Part shown: positions 55,337 through 63,130 of the stretch, piece by piece
Numbering within the stretch: position 1 is the stretch's first letter
Layout: each line of letters begins with the position of its first letter
Notes under the pieces: generated by a model
The model's input: the letters and a program-made list of their open reading frames with translations, nothing else
What the model was told of the DNA's origin: nothing
Database searches by the model: none
Assembly: GCA_030731745.1 (NCBI GenBank)
Contig: JANQTJ010000039.1
Span: 1-63,130 of the forward strand
Direction: 5' to 3'
Source of the DNA: Flaviramulus sp.
GTDB lineage: Bacteria; Bacteroidota; Bacteroidia; Flavobacteriales; Flavobacteriaceae
DNA: 63,130 bases
Made by a program: the position numbers and the translations under genes

Positions 55337-55834
55337 ATGAAATTGTTTACCAAACTGCCTTTACTGGCACTGTTAGTTATTTTGACATTTTCTTCATGTT
55401 CAACAGATAGCATAGATGATAGAGTAGATGCCATAGAATTAAACCTTGAAAATGTACAAGCTAAAAGCATCGAAGTGGAAATTTTAAATTTAATTAATGA
55501 CCACAGGCAATCTTTAGGTTTAAAACCTTTAGCAGATTTGAATATAGTAAAATCGGTAGCGCATTCCCATACAGACTATATGGTGGATAACGATGAAGTA
55601 TCTCATGCTAATTTTTATACTCGAAGCGATTATTTGAAAGCTAATGTAGGTGCATTAAAAGTTTCTGAAAATGTGGCTTATGGTTACAGTACTGCACAAG
55701 GTGTTGTAAATGCTTGGTTAAAAAGCGAATCGCATAAAGAAAATATAGAAGGGGATTTTACACATTTTGATATTTCTGCTGAAAAGAATATAAATGATAG
55801 ATGGTATTTTACTAATATTTTTATTAAAAAGTAA
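55337..55834 (+). CDS. CAP (SCP/PR-1) domain lipoprotein
   Basis: A 165-residue lipoprotein (lipobox FSSC, Cys21). After a short helical linker, residues about 48-160 form a minimal CAP domain: LNLINDHRQSLGLKPL, SVAHSHTDYMVDND, the EN motif in SENVAYG, and WLKSESHKENIEGDFTHF. The two histidines (in HSHTDYM and near the C-terminal HFDIS) and glutamate could form the usual metal-binding cleft. Bacterial CAP proteins are exported, but their activity is generally unknown. It stands alone, with a 524-bp gap downstream. Confidence 0.9.
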   Translation: MKLFTKLPLLALLVILTFSSCSTDSIDDRVDAIELNLENVQAKSIEVEILNLINDHRQSLGLKPLADLNIVKSVAHSHTDYMVDNDEVSHANFYTRSDYLKANVGALKVSENVAYGYSTAQGVVNAWLKSESHKENIEGDFTHFDISAEKNINDRWYFTNIFIKK

Positions 55835-56358
55835 AACCAATTAAATGGGAATTTACCATGGTTTTTCTAAGTTGGTTGCTAAATAGCAATGAATTTGATA
55901 CTTAATTCTATTTTCGTTATTTTTTTATTTTAGATTCCCAATGCTCAATTCTTTTATTGTTTAATTTTTTGTAATCCTAATAATTAAAACCTATAATTTT
56001 AAATTAATTATCTTATTTTAATTCTACTTTCAAATTTAGTTAGTTTTAATATCTGGTTGTTATTAATTTTTAAAACTAGATTATAGTAATTTAATTTTTG
56101 AGTTTTTTTTCAACCTAATTATTTTATTAATATTAAACTAGTCATATATGTTTTTTTTGTTTTTCATGTAATGAAAACTTTTTTGATGTTAATATAATTT
56201 ATTATTTTAAATTCTAACTTATAGTTTTAAACGATTAATCAAATACCTAACTCCTTCTTGAATTTTATTTATATAAATTTTAAAAAATTATAGAGTAAAA
56301 AAAACCACCAAAAGTTTTTTCTTTTGATGGTTTTTAAAATGAATTAACTTAAGTTATA
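55835..56358. other. AT-rich intergenic gap
   Basis: 524 bp between the CAP gene and the convergent OmpA-family gene. It is very AT-rich with many poly-T/poly-A runs, contains stops in all frames, and I see no coding region, tRNA or clear promoter. The only defined element is the terminator at 56297-56334. It may be a decayed gene or simple spacer. Confidence 0.6.
56297..56334 (-). terminator. terminator of the adhesin-PorP-OmpA operon
   Basis: On the minus strand AAAACCATCAAAAG (56334-56321) pairs with CTTTTGGTGGTTTT (56314-56301), one G-U wobble, followed by a T-run (to 56297). The wobble becomes a mismatch on the plus strand, so it serves the minus-strand operon. Confidence 0.85.
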
Positions 56359-58281
56359 CTATTCCATTTTTATCAAAATAAATTCTGTACGCCTGTTTAG
56401 TTGGTGTTGTGCTTCTGTACAATTTATGGTACCATCACAGTTATTTGATAATTTTTGTTCGCCATAGCCTATATATTCGGTTATTTTATCAGGATTTACA
56501 CCTTTGTCAATTAAATATTTATAAGTTGCAATTGCTCTTTCTTCAGATAGCTTCTTGTTGTAATCTGCTTGTCCTCTAGAATCGGTATGCGACTCTATTT
56601 TTATGGTCATGCTAGGGTATTTATTTACCATTAAGTCAACAATTCTGTCTAACTCAGAAGTACCATCATCTCTAATTACTGATTTGTTAAAATCAAAGTA
56701 AATAGGGTAGAACTCTGCTATTTGAATGGCTTCTATTGGCTTATTTATCAAAACAAAATCTGTTTTGATACTTGTAATGTTTATTTCAAGATTTTTAGAT
56801 GTAATAGGTGTTGTTACATTTTCAAAATCATCTTTTGTAATTTTTACTAAATAATCAGTATTTCTATCAATACTAATGTCGTAATAACCGTTTTCATCAG
56901 TTTCTACAAATGCAATTTCCATATCATTAGCATTTAATAACTTTACTATGGTATTTGGTATTGGCTCTTTAGTTTTAGCGTTAGTTACAGTACCTTCAAT
57001 TTTTAAATTTGGAATTCTATCAAACGCATAGATATCATCACTACCAAAACCACCATCTCTATTAGATGCAAAATAACCTGATAATCCATCTGAGTTCATA
57101 AAGAATGAAAAATCATCTTTACTAGAATTTACCGGTACACCAAGATTTATAATGCTTACTATATTATTTTGTTTATCCGAAACCGTTCCAAAAATATCTA
57201 GCAAACCTAAACCAGGATGTCCATCGGAAGCAAAAAATAAAGAACCTTCACTATTAATAAAAGGGAATCTTTCATTTTTGTCCGTATTTACAATATTTCC
57301 TAAATTTTTTGGTGTTCCGTAAGTGTTATCCTTATTAATATCTACATAATAAATATCAGATCCTCCAATACTTCCGGTTCTGTCTGAAGCAAAATATAAT
57401 TTAGTATTATCTTCATTTAAAGCAGGATGACCATTTGAAAAGTCGTTTCCATTAAAAGGAAGTTCTTCAATATCAGTCCACTCATTATTAATAAATGAAG
57501 CTTTGTAAATTTTAAGGTTGGTGCTTCCTAATTTATCTTTCCCTAACGTGTTTTTAATATAATCGTTTCTAGAGAAATACATGGTTTTACCATCTTTTGT
57601 AATCGTGATTGGACCATCGTGATAAACCGAGTTAACTTTTCCTTTAAGTTTAGATTTCTGATTAACAATGCTATCTTTTGCGTTTTTATTGGTTACATAA
57701 ACATCTAAAAAAGGTTCTTCATTCCAACCATAAATATGTTTTGTTGAAACTCCTTCATCTCTTGAAGATGCAAAATAAATATCACCAGCATACTCAAAAG
57801 CTCCAAAATCGCTGTATTTTGAATTGAATTTAACTTCAGTTAAAAAATATTGTTTTTTTGCATTGAAAATGGCATTTAAAAAATCGGAGTCTTTTAAGAA
57901 TTTCTCTTCTTTTATTTTGCCACCAGCATCTTTAAATCGTTTCATCCAAACCCTTGATTGCTCATAATTTTTTACACCTCTTAACGCTTGCGCATAGTTG
58001 TAATAATATTGAATAGGAACATTTGGTTGCTGTACAGCTAATTTATAATAAACAACAGCAGCGTCTGGATTTCTCATGTAAGCGTAACTGTCAGCGAGTT
58101 GCCTTGTAGCATAATCTGTATTGTAGTTTTTATTAATCAATTCATGATAAACTTCAGCAGCATCAACAAAAGAGAATTTATTAAATAGGTTATCTGCTTT
58201 TTTTTGAGCACCATTTTGAGCATGAGTTATTGTACCTATTATCAAAATAACACTTATTAATATGTAGTTTTTTAATTTCAT
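56359..58281 (-). CDS. OmpA-family protein with TPR, PD40 and carboxypeptidase-like domains (copy 1)
   Basis: A 640-residue exported protein (THA|Q). Order: TPR-like helices (about 25-130), a beta-propeller of PD40/WD40-like blades (about 150-430, with YFASSRDEG, TMYFSRNDY, KLYFASDRTG, LFFASDGHPG, GYFASNRDG), a carboxypeptidase regulatory-like beta sandwich (about 430-515), and a C-terminal OmpA domain that binds peptidoglycan (IKIESHTDSRGQADYN, SEERAIATYKYLI). This is the layout of P. gingivalis PorE, which ties T9SS complexes to the wall. It is the last gene of a minus-strand operon, 29 bp after copy 2. The PorE link is architectural only. Confidence 0.88.
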   Translation of the reverse strand: MKLKNYILISVILIIGTITHAQNGAQKKADNLFNKFSFVDAAEVYHELINKNYNTDYATRQLADSYAYMRNPDAAVVYYKLAVQQPNVPIQYYYNYAQALRGVKNYEQSRVWMKRFKDAGGKIKEEKFLKDSDFLNAIFNAKKQYFLTEVKFNSKYSDFGAFEYAGDIYFASSRDEGVSTKHIYGWNEEPFLDVYVTNKNAKDSIVNQKSKLKGKVNSVYHDGPITITKDGKTMYFSRNDYIKNTLGKDKLGSTNLKIYKASFINNEWTDIEELPFNGNDFSNGHPALNEDNTKLYFASDRTGSIGGSDIYYVDINKDNTYGTPKNLGNIVNTDKNERFPFINSEGSLFFASDGHPGLGLLDIFGTVSDKQNNIVSIINLGVPVNSSKDDFSFFMNSDGLSGYFASNRDGGFGSDDIYAFDRIPNLKIEGTVTNAKTKEPIPNTIVKLLNANDMEIAFVETDENGYYDISIDRNTDYLVKITKDDFENVTTPITSKNLEINITSIKTDFVLINKPIEAIQIAEFYPIYFDFNKSVIRDDGTSELDRIVDLMVNKYPSMTIKIESHTDSRGQADYNKKLSEERAIATYKYLIDKGVNPDKITEYIGYGEQKLSNNCDGTINCTEAQHQLNRRTEFILIKME

Positions 58282-58310
58282 GGGGTCATTTTTAATTAAA
58301 AAATCTCGGA

Positions 58311-60302
58311 TTACTCCATTTTTTCCACAATAAATTGTGTGCGTCGGTTTAATTGATGCTGTGCCTCTTTACAACTAACGCCATCAGAACACTCATTAAT
58401 CAATCTACGTTCTCCGTAACCTTTATATTCTGTAATATTTACTGGATTTACTCCTTTTGATATTAAATAATTATAAGTTGATTTTGCTCTGTTTGTAGAT
58501 AAAATATCGTTATACTCAAACGTGCCACGAGAATCTGTGTGTGCTTCAATTCGGATTACCATTTCAGGGTAATCAACCGTCATTAATTTCACTATCTTAT
58601 CTAATTCCAATGCATATTCTTTAAGGATATTATATTTTTCAAAATCAAAATAAATAGGCTTAAGTTGTGCATTATTAACAGATGTAGTATCACTTCCAAT
58701 TAAGGTTGAATTGTAACCCAAATTATTGGTGTTTAATTCGGCTAGTTTTACAACATCTGGTACAGGATTTAATAATAAATTCGCAGCTATAGTTATCAAT
58801 TCTGTTTGTATGTTTTTTGATGTAAACGTTCTGTAATCATCAATATACTTATTTTGACTAGCTACTATTTTATAGTCTTGATTTCTATCTATGTTTATTT
58901 GATAGTAACCATTTTTATCAGTTTCCATGAATGCTACCTGATTATTATCTTTATCAAATAAAGTTATTTTAGCATCAGGGATTGGTTTTGTATTTATAGC
59001 ATCTGTAACGACACCTTCTACACTTAAAATTGGTACCCTGTGGAACGCATAAATATCATCACTACCACGACCACCACGTCTGTTTGAAGCAAAATATCCA
59101 GTAATACCATCTGTATTCATACTAAATGAAAAATCATCTTCATTTGAGTTAACAGGGGTTCCTAAATTAATAACATCTGCTATAGTATCATCATCTTCAT
59201 TTTTTATGGTAGCGAAAATATCGAGTAAACCTAGACCAGTATGTCCATCTGAAGAAAAGAATAAAACACCTTCATTATTAATAAAAGGAAAACCTTCAGC
59301 ACTTTCTGTATTAACAACATCTCCAATATTTTGAATATTCATCAATGTACCATCTGGATAAATATCAATAGACCAAATGTCTGATCCACCTTTAGTGCCA
59401 GGTCTATCAGAAGCAAAATATAATTTGGTATCATCGCTATTTAAAGCAGGATGTTGTGTTGAAAAATCATCACCATTTATTGGTAGATCTTCAATATTTG
59501 TCCATTCACCATCTACAAGTTTAGCACGATAAATTTTCATATTAGTTAATCCACTTTTATCTTTAGTTTCAACTTCTTCATTAAAGTTGTTTCTTGAAAA
59601 ATACATGGTTTTTCCATCTTTTGTAATTGTAATTGGTCCGTCGTGGTAAATAGAATTTACGTCCCCCTTTACTTTATCGGTATGATCAACATTCTTTTTA
59701 GATCCAACATCAGTTACATAAATATCTAAAAAGGGTTGCTCGTCCCAACCATATAAGCGTTTTATACCAACACCTTCATCCCTAGAAGAAGTAAAATATA
59801 CTTTTCCATTATGCTCAAAAGCTCCAAAATCACTAAACTTAGAATTAAATCGGACTCTATCTAAAAAGTATTGTTGTTTAGCACCAAAAACACTTGTAAT
59901 AAAATTGATGTCTTTTGAAAAATCGTTAGCATTAACTACTCCTCCAGAATCTTTATAGCGTTGCAGCCAAATTTGAGACTCATCATATTTTTTCATCCCC
60001 CGAAGTGACTGTGCATACTTATAATAATATTCTAAAGGAACATTTTTTTGATTGACTACACTTTTGTAATATCTAGAAGCATTTCTTGGGTCTCTTAAAA
60101 ATGCATAACAATCAGCAAGTTTTCTGGTTGCGTAATCTTTATTATAATTGTTAGCGATAAGATCTTTATAAACTTCGGCTGCTTTTACAAATGAAAATTT
60201 GTTAAATAATGTATCAGCTCTTTTTTGTTTTCCTTGTTGAGAAAACATAGAAATACTTATAGTTAATAGGATACAAACTAATATGTAATTTTTATTTTTC
60301 AT
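58311..60302 (-). CDS. OmpA-family protein with TPR, PD40 and carboxypeptidase-like domains (copy 2)
   Basis: A 663-residue paralogue of the next gene with the same domain order and signal peptide type (MFS|Q). Blades read YFTSSRDEG, TMYFSRNNF, KLYFASDRPG, LFFSSDGHTG and GYFASNRRG, and the OmpA core is IRIEAHTDSRGTFEYN ... STNRAKSTYNYL. It is longer through an extra segment (about 540-570, Asn/Ser/Thr-rich) between the carboxypeptidase-like and OmpA domains. It lies ten bases after the PorP-like gene. Tandem duplication followed by divergence is the simplest origin. The pair may form hetero-oligomers or anchor different partners. Confidence 0.88.
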   Translation of the reverse strand: MKNKNYILVCILLTISISMFSQQGKQKRADTLFNKFSFVKAAEVYKDLIANNYNKDYATRKLADCYAFLRDPRNASRYYKSVVNQKNVPLEYYYKYAQSLRGMKKYDESQIWLQRYKDSGGVVNANDFSKDINFITSVFGAKQQYFLDRVRFNSKFSDFGAFEHNGKVYFTSSRDEGVGIKRLYGWDEQPFLDIYVTDVGSKKNVDHTDKVKGDVNSIYHDGPITITKDGKTMYFSRNNFNEEVETKDKSGLTNMKIYRAKLVDGEWTNIEDLPINGDDFSTQHPALNSDDTKLYFASDRPGTKGGSDIWSIDIYPDGTLMNIQNIGDVVNTESAEGFPFINNEGVLFFSSDGHTGLGLLDIFATIKNEDDDTIADVINLGTPVNSNEDDFSFSMNTDGITGYFASNRRGGRGSDDIYAFHRVPILSVEGVVTDAINTKPIPDAKITLFDKDNNQVAFMETDKNGYYQINIDRNQDYKIVASQNKYIDDYRTFTSKNIQTELITIAANLLLNPVPDVVKLAELNTNNLGYNSTLIGSDTTSVNNAQLKPIYFDFEKYNILKEYALELDKIVKLMTVDYPEMVIRIEAHTDSRGTFEYNDILSTNRAKSTYNYLISKGVNPVNITEYKGYGERRLINECSDGVSCKEAQHQLNRRTQFIVEKME

Positions 60303-60312
60303 ATAAATTTTA

Positions 60313-61239
60313 TTAGAAATATCTAGGTGACTTTAATTTTGAACTTAAGAATTTAAATTCGTAAATTAGTAATATTTCGTGTGTACCCGTGGTGTAGTCT
60401 GCAATGTCAGAAATTGGTTTTTCGTAAGCGTAGCCAATACGTAATTGTCTAGACACTTGAAAATCTACTATACCACCTATAGCAGCTGTTTGCTCATTTA
60501 TTCTATAAGATCCACCTAACCAGAATTTTTCATTAAATAAAAAGTTAGCAGTAAGATCATATGAAATAGGAGCCCCATTGGTTGCTTTAATTAAAGCCGC
60601 TGGTTTAAATTTTATAGTTTTAGTTAAATCAATTACACCACCAGCAGTTAAGTAGTAACTTATTCTCTCTAAAGCTTCAAAATCATTTCTATTATTAATA
60701 TCATTGTTTAATATTCTAGGAGCAGATAAACCTGCGTAAAGTCTTTCAGTACTCCAGTAAATACCAGCACCAATATTAGGAGACCATCTGTCTTCTATTC
60801 CAAAAATCAACGGGTCGTTAATATTAGCTTGATCTAATCTAAAATCAGTATCAAAACTAAATTGAGTAAAACCACCTTTTAAACCAAAGGCAAGTTTACC
60901 ATTAGTTCCTGTTGGTATCGCATATGAAAAATCTGCATATAAATATGAGAAGTTTTGCGGGCCTAAATCGTCTTCAATAAAAGATAATCCTAAACCTATT
61001 CTGTCATTCCTAAGAGGTGTATGAATAGAAAGTGTTTGTGTAATTGGACCACCTTGAAAACCAACCCATTGGCTTCTATGCAATCCAACAATACTTAGTG
61101 CTTCTCTACTACCAGCATATGCTGGATTGATAGAGATTGTATTATACATATACTGTGTAAATTGCGGTAATTGTTGCGCAACTCCAACCGTACAGCTAAA
61201 CAATGCAATAGCGATTATATGATTTTTTATAAATTTCAT
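60313..61239 (-). CDS. PorP/SprF-family outer-membrane protein
   Basis: A 308-residue barrel protein with signal peptide (GVA|Q). The hallmark QFTQYMYNTISINPAYAG and HRSQWVGFQGGP are present near the N-terminus; the C-terminal half has regular aromatic strands. It is probably the export/anchoring partner of the adhesin encoded 11 bp upstream, as SprF is for SprB. Compared with SprF in this window it has the more standard NPAYAG rather than SPTYAG. Confidence 0.9.
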   Translation of the reverse strand: MKFIKNHIIAIALFSCTVGVAQQLPQFTQYMYNTISINPAYAGSREALSIVGLHRSQWVGFQGGPITQTLSIHTPLRNDRIGLGLSFIEDDLGPQNFSYLYADFSYAIPTGTNGKLAFGLKGGFTQFSFDTDFRLDQANINDPLIFGIEDRWSPNIGAGIYWSTERLYAGLSAPRILNNDINNRNDFEALERISYYLTAGGVIDLTKTIKFKPAALIKATNGAPISYDLTANFLFNEKFWLGGSYRINEQTAAIGGIVDFQVSRQLRIGYAYEKPISDIADYTTGTHEILLIYEFKFLSSKLKSPRYF

Positions 61240-61250
61240 AGGTTAAGGAT

Positions 61251-63130
61251 TTATTTGGTTCCTAAGTAAACAGGACCTGTTAAAGGGCTCAATCCACTAT
61301 TTCTTAATTTAATAATATAATAATATGTTCCATTTGGCAATTTGCCAGCAGTTCCTATTGAAGATCTTGGTGATGAACCATCCCAATCTCCAAAAGCACC
61401 GGAAGTTTCAATACTACCTAATGTATAGTTGTTAGACTCATAAACTAGTGCTCCCCAACGGTTGAATATTTTTACTTCTGCTACAAATCCACATAAATCG
61501 ATTCCAGCTATATCAAAAGTTTCGTTATATCCATCACCATTTGGTGTGATAGCTTTAGAAATAACTATATCATTTTCACCACATGGTAAAACCACACAAT
61601 CAGCATGAATATTCATTATAATTTCTGTAATACTAATACATCCATTATCAGTAGTTGTGTATCTAAATCGATAATCAATTCCACCATCGTCTGGTAAGAA
61701 GTCTTCACTTAATTCAAGTTTAGTTGGGTCGAAAATACTTCCCTCGAGTGTAGCATCAGTGTTTCCTTCTAATACTTCCCAAGAACCATCAATATTAAGT
61801 GTACCAGATATTAAATCGTTAAGATTTATCACACCTTCATCAAAACATCTATCAGGAGCCACTAATTCCGAGTAAATTTCATCAAGTGTTACATTTAATG
61901 TTTGAGTAAAAATGGCTTCATTATTACATTCATCTCTAACAGTCCAGGTTCTAATGATTTGATAATCTATAAATACATTTTCTTCAAATGAATTAGTTTC
62001 ATTGAAAACTACACTTAGATTTGTTGAACAATTATCTAAAAATTGTAATTCTGGAGCATCTGGTATATCAGTACAACTAACATTTAGCACATCATCAAAT
62101 GTAGTTATTGTTTCTGGAGCTGATGTGTCCTGAACAGTGATTATTTGAATATGTGAAGTTGTTAATCCACATTCGTCTGTTGCAATCCAAGTCCTAGTTA
62201 AAATATAATTATTAGGACAGTCACCATTAGTTTTTGTTTCAGTAGCAGTTACTGTTGCATTTCCACAATTATCAGTAGCTGTTAATGATGAAACTTCAGG
62301 AATTGAATCACATTCTGCTGTTGTGTCTCTTGGTAAATCTTCAACAAACTCAGGAGGAGTTGTGTCTTGTACAACGATTCTTTGTGTATGGGTTGTAGTT
62401 AAACCACACTCATCTGTAGCAGTCCAAGTACGAGTTAAAATATATGAATTTGGACAATTACCATCTGTTCTAGTATCACTAACATTTACAATTGCAGGAC
62501 CACAACTATCAATAGCTGTTAATATTTCAGCCGTTGGAATAGTATCACATTCTACAACTATATTAGCTAGAGGGAGTGTTTCAACAAAAGTTGGAGGAAT
62601 GGTATCCTGTACAGTAATAGTTTGAACATGAGTATTTGTTAATCCACATTCATCTATAGCTGTGTAAGTTCTTGTAATAATATAGTTATAATCACAACTA
62701 CCATCTGTTCTAATATCTTCAACAGTTACTACAGCTAAACCGCAATTATCACTTGCAGTTATTATTTCTGATGCAGGAATAGCATTACATTCTACTACGA
62801 TATCAATTGGCAAAGATGTTTGATCAAAAGTCGGAGCTGTTGTATCTGATGTTGATATTATTTGATCAGCACTTGTAAAATTCCCGCAAGCATCTGTTGC
62901 AGTCCAAGTTCTTGTTATTGTATAAGTTCCAGAACATGCTCCATCTGTTCTTACATCACTAAAAGTAATTATAGGATTGGAATCGCAATTATCTATAGCA
63001 GTAGCCATTCCAAATGTTGTAGGTGATAAATCATCACTACATTCCGCACTAACATTCGCAGGTAATTCAAGTATTGGCGCTGTGGTATCTACAACGGTAA
63101 TAGTTTGAGTAAAGTTAGCACTGGTGTTAC
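61251..63130 (-). CDS. T9SS type B repeat adhesin (5' end outside window)
   Basis: The last 626 or so residues of a large surface protein; the frame remains open to the window edge. At least five repeats of about 78 residues follow one another, each with the pattern QTITVQDTTPPxF ... VEC ... LTAxDNCG ... RTDGxC ... YIxTRTWTATDECG, the Cys-containing HYR-like beta repeat common in Bacteroidota adhesins. A linker (about 350-470 from the first in-window Met) leads to the type B sorting domain: ITPNGDGYNETFDI, KIFNRWGALVYES, then LPNGTYYYIIKL. It is first in an operon with PorP-like and two OmpA-like genes. Gene symbol unknown; it is not SprB, since it lacks SprB repeats. Confidence 0.9.
   Translation of the reverse strand, partial: NTSANFTQTITVVDTTAPILELPANVSAECSDDLSPTTFGMATAIDNCDSNPIITFSDVRTDGACSGTYTITRTWTATDACGNFTSADQIISTSDTTAPTFDQTSLPIDIVVECNAIPASEIITASDNCGLAVVTVEDIRTDGSCDYNYIITRTYTAIDECGLTNTHVQTITVQDTIPPTFVETLPLANIVVECDTIPTAEILTAIDSCGPAIVNVSDTRTDGNCPNSYILTRTWTATDECGLTTTHTQRIVVQDTTPPEFVEDLPRDTTAECDSIPEVSSLTATDNCGNATVTATETKTNGDCPNNYILTRTWIATDECGLTTSHIQIITVQDTSAPETITTFDDVLNVSCTDIPDAPELQFLDNCSTNLSVVFNETNSFEENVFIDYQIIRTWTVRDECNNEAIFTQTLNVTLDEIYSELVAPDRCFDEGVINLNDLISGTLNIDGSWEVLEGNTDATLEGSIFDPTKLELSEDFLPDDGGIDYRFRYTTTDNGCISITEIIMNIHADCVVLPCGENDIVISKAITPNGDGYNETFDIAGIDLCGFVAEVKIFNRWGALVYESNNYTLGSIETSGAFGDWDGSSPRSSIGTAGKLPNGTYYYIIKLRNSGLSPLTGPVYLGTK

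Noticed and set aside
55835-56358. possible hidden gene or tRNA in the 524-bp gap
   Set aside because: All frames are broken by frequent stops and no cloverleaf or GC-richer block is visible.
62323-62625. 100-codon plus-strand frame inside the right-edge adhesin
   Set aside because: It arises from the regular codon pattern of the repeat protein on the opposite strand.
61251-63130. direct repeats of about 235 bp as a mobile or recombination element
   Set aside because: They are in-frame protein repeats with diverged DNA and conserved Cys/Gly pattern, so protein domain repeats explain them.

Overview
The window is AT-rich chromosomal DNA from a gliding member of the Bacteroidota, most likely a marine Flavobacteriaceae species. 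The evidence is a nearly complete sprCDBF-type gliding locus, several proteins with the type B C-terminal signal of the type IX secretion system (T9SS), porQ, PorP/SprF-family barrels, promoters of the form TTG-N19-TAnnTTTG, and glutamine at position +1 after almost every signal peptidase I site. I see no insertion sequence, phage gene, CRISPR array, tRNA or integrase. The segment looks like stable core genome with two surface-adhesin modules embedded in it.

Left third (1-17.7 kb): a GAF-histidine-kinase-like gene that stops before its ATPase domain, two secreted proteins of unknown function, then sprC-like, sprD-like, sprB (2771 aa, about 23 SprB repeats) and sprF. A convergent lipoprotein glutaminyl cyclotransferase follows. 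This enzyme probably caps the N-terminal glutamines of the exported proteins encoded nearby.

Centre (17.7-55.2 kb): mostly housekeeping. In order: SRP RNA, an SDR oxidoreductase, a cysteine-less thioredoxin-like lipoprotein, an ABC-F ATPase, a DUF2007 protein, pheT, a TlpA-type lipoprotein, a fused E1 alpha/beta 2-oxoacid dehydrogenase, a pseudo-M1-peptidase fused to an outer-membrane barrel, a LOG-family protein with uvrA, acpH-like with ggt, glmM, a lipid A-type acyltransferase, a rhomboid protease, lon, porQ, cmk, a LysM protein, rpsA with a structured leader, and a compact pyrR-pyrB-orf-orf-rnz operon, then pdxH.

Right end (55.3-63.1 kb): a CAP-domain lipoprotein, a 524-bp AT-rich gap, then a minus-strand module that reads from the window edge: large repeat adhesin with a T9SS type B signal (5' end outside the window), PorP/SprF-like barrel, and two tandem paralogous OmpA/PD40 peptidoglycan-anchoring proteins. 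This is the second adhesin plus PorP partner set in the window.

I found no clearly new multi-gene defence or mobile system. The most promising items for follow-up are the two-hairpin rpsA leader whose loops are complementary, the mutually exclusive hairpins in front of the sprC-like gene, the pseudo-peptidase/barrel fusion, the divergent second nucleotide site of the ABC-F protein, and the unknown proteins around rnz.
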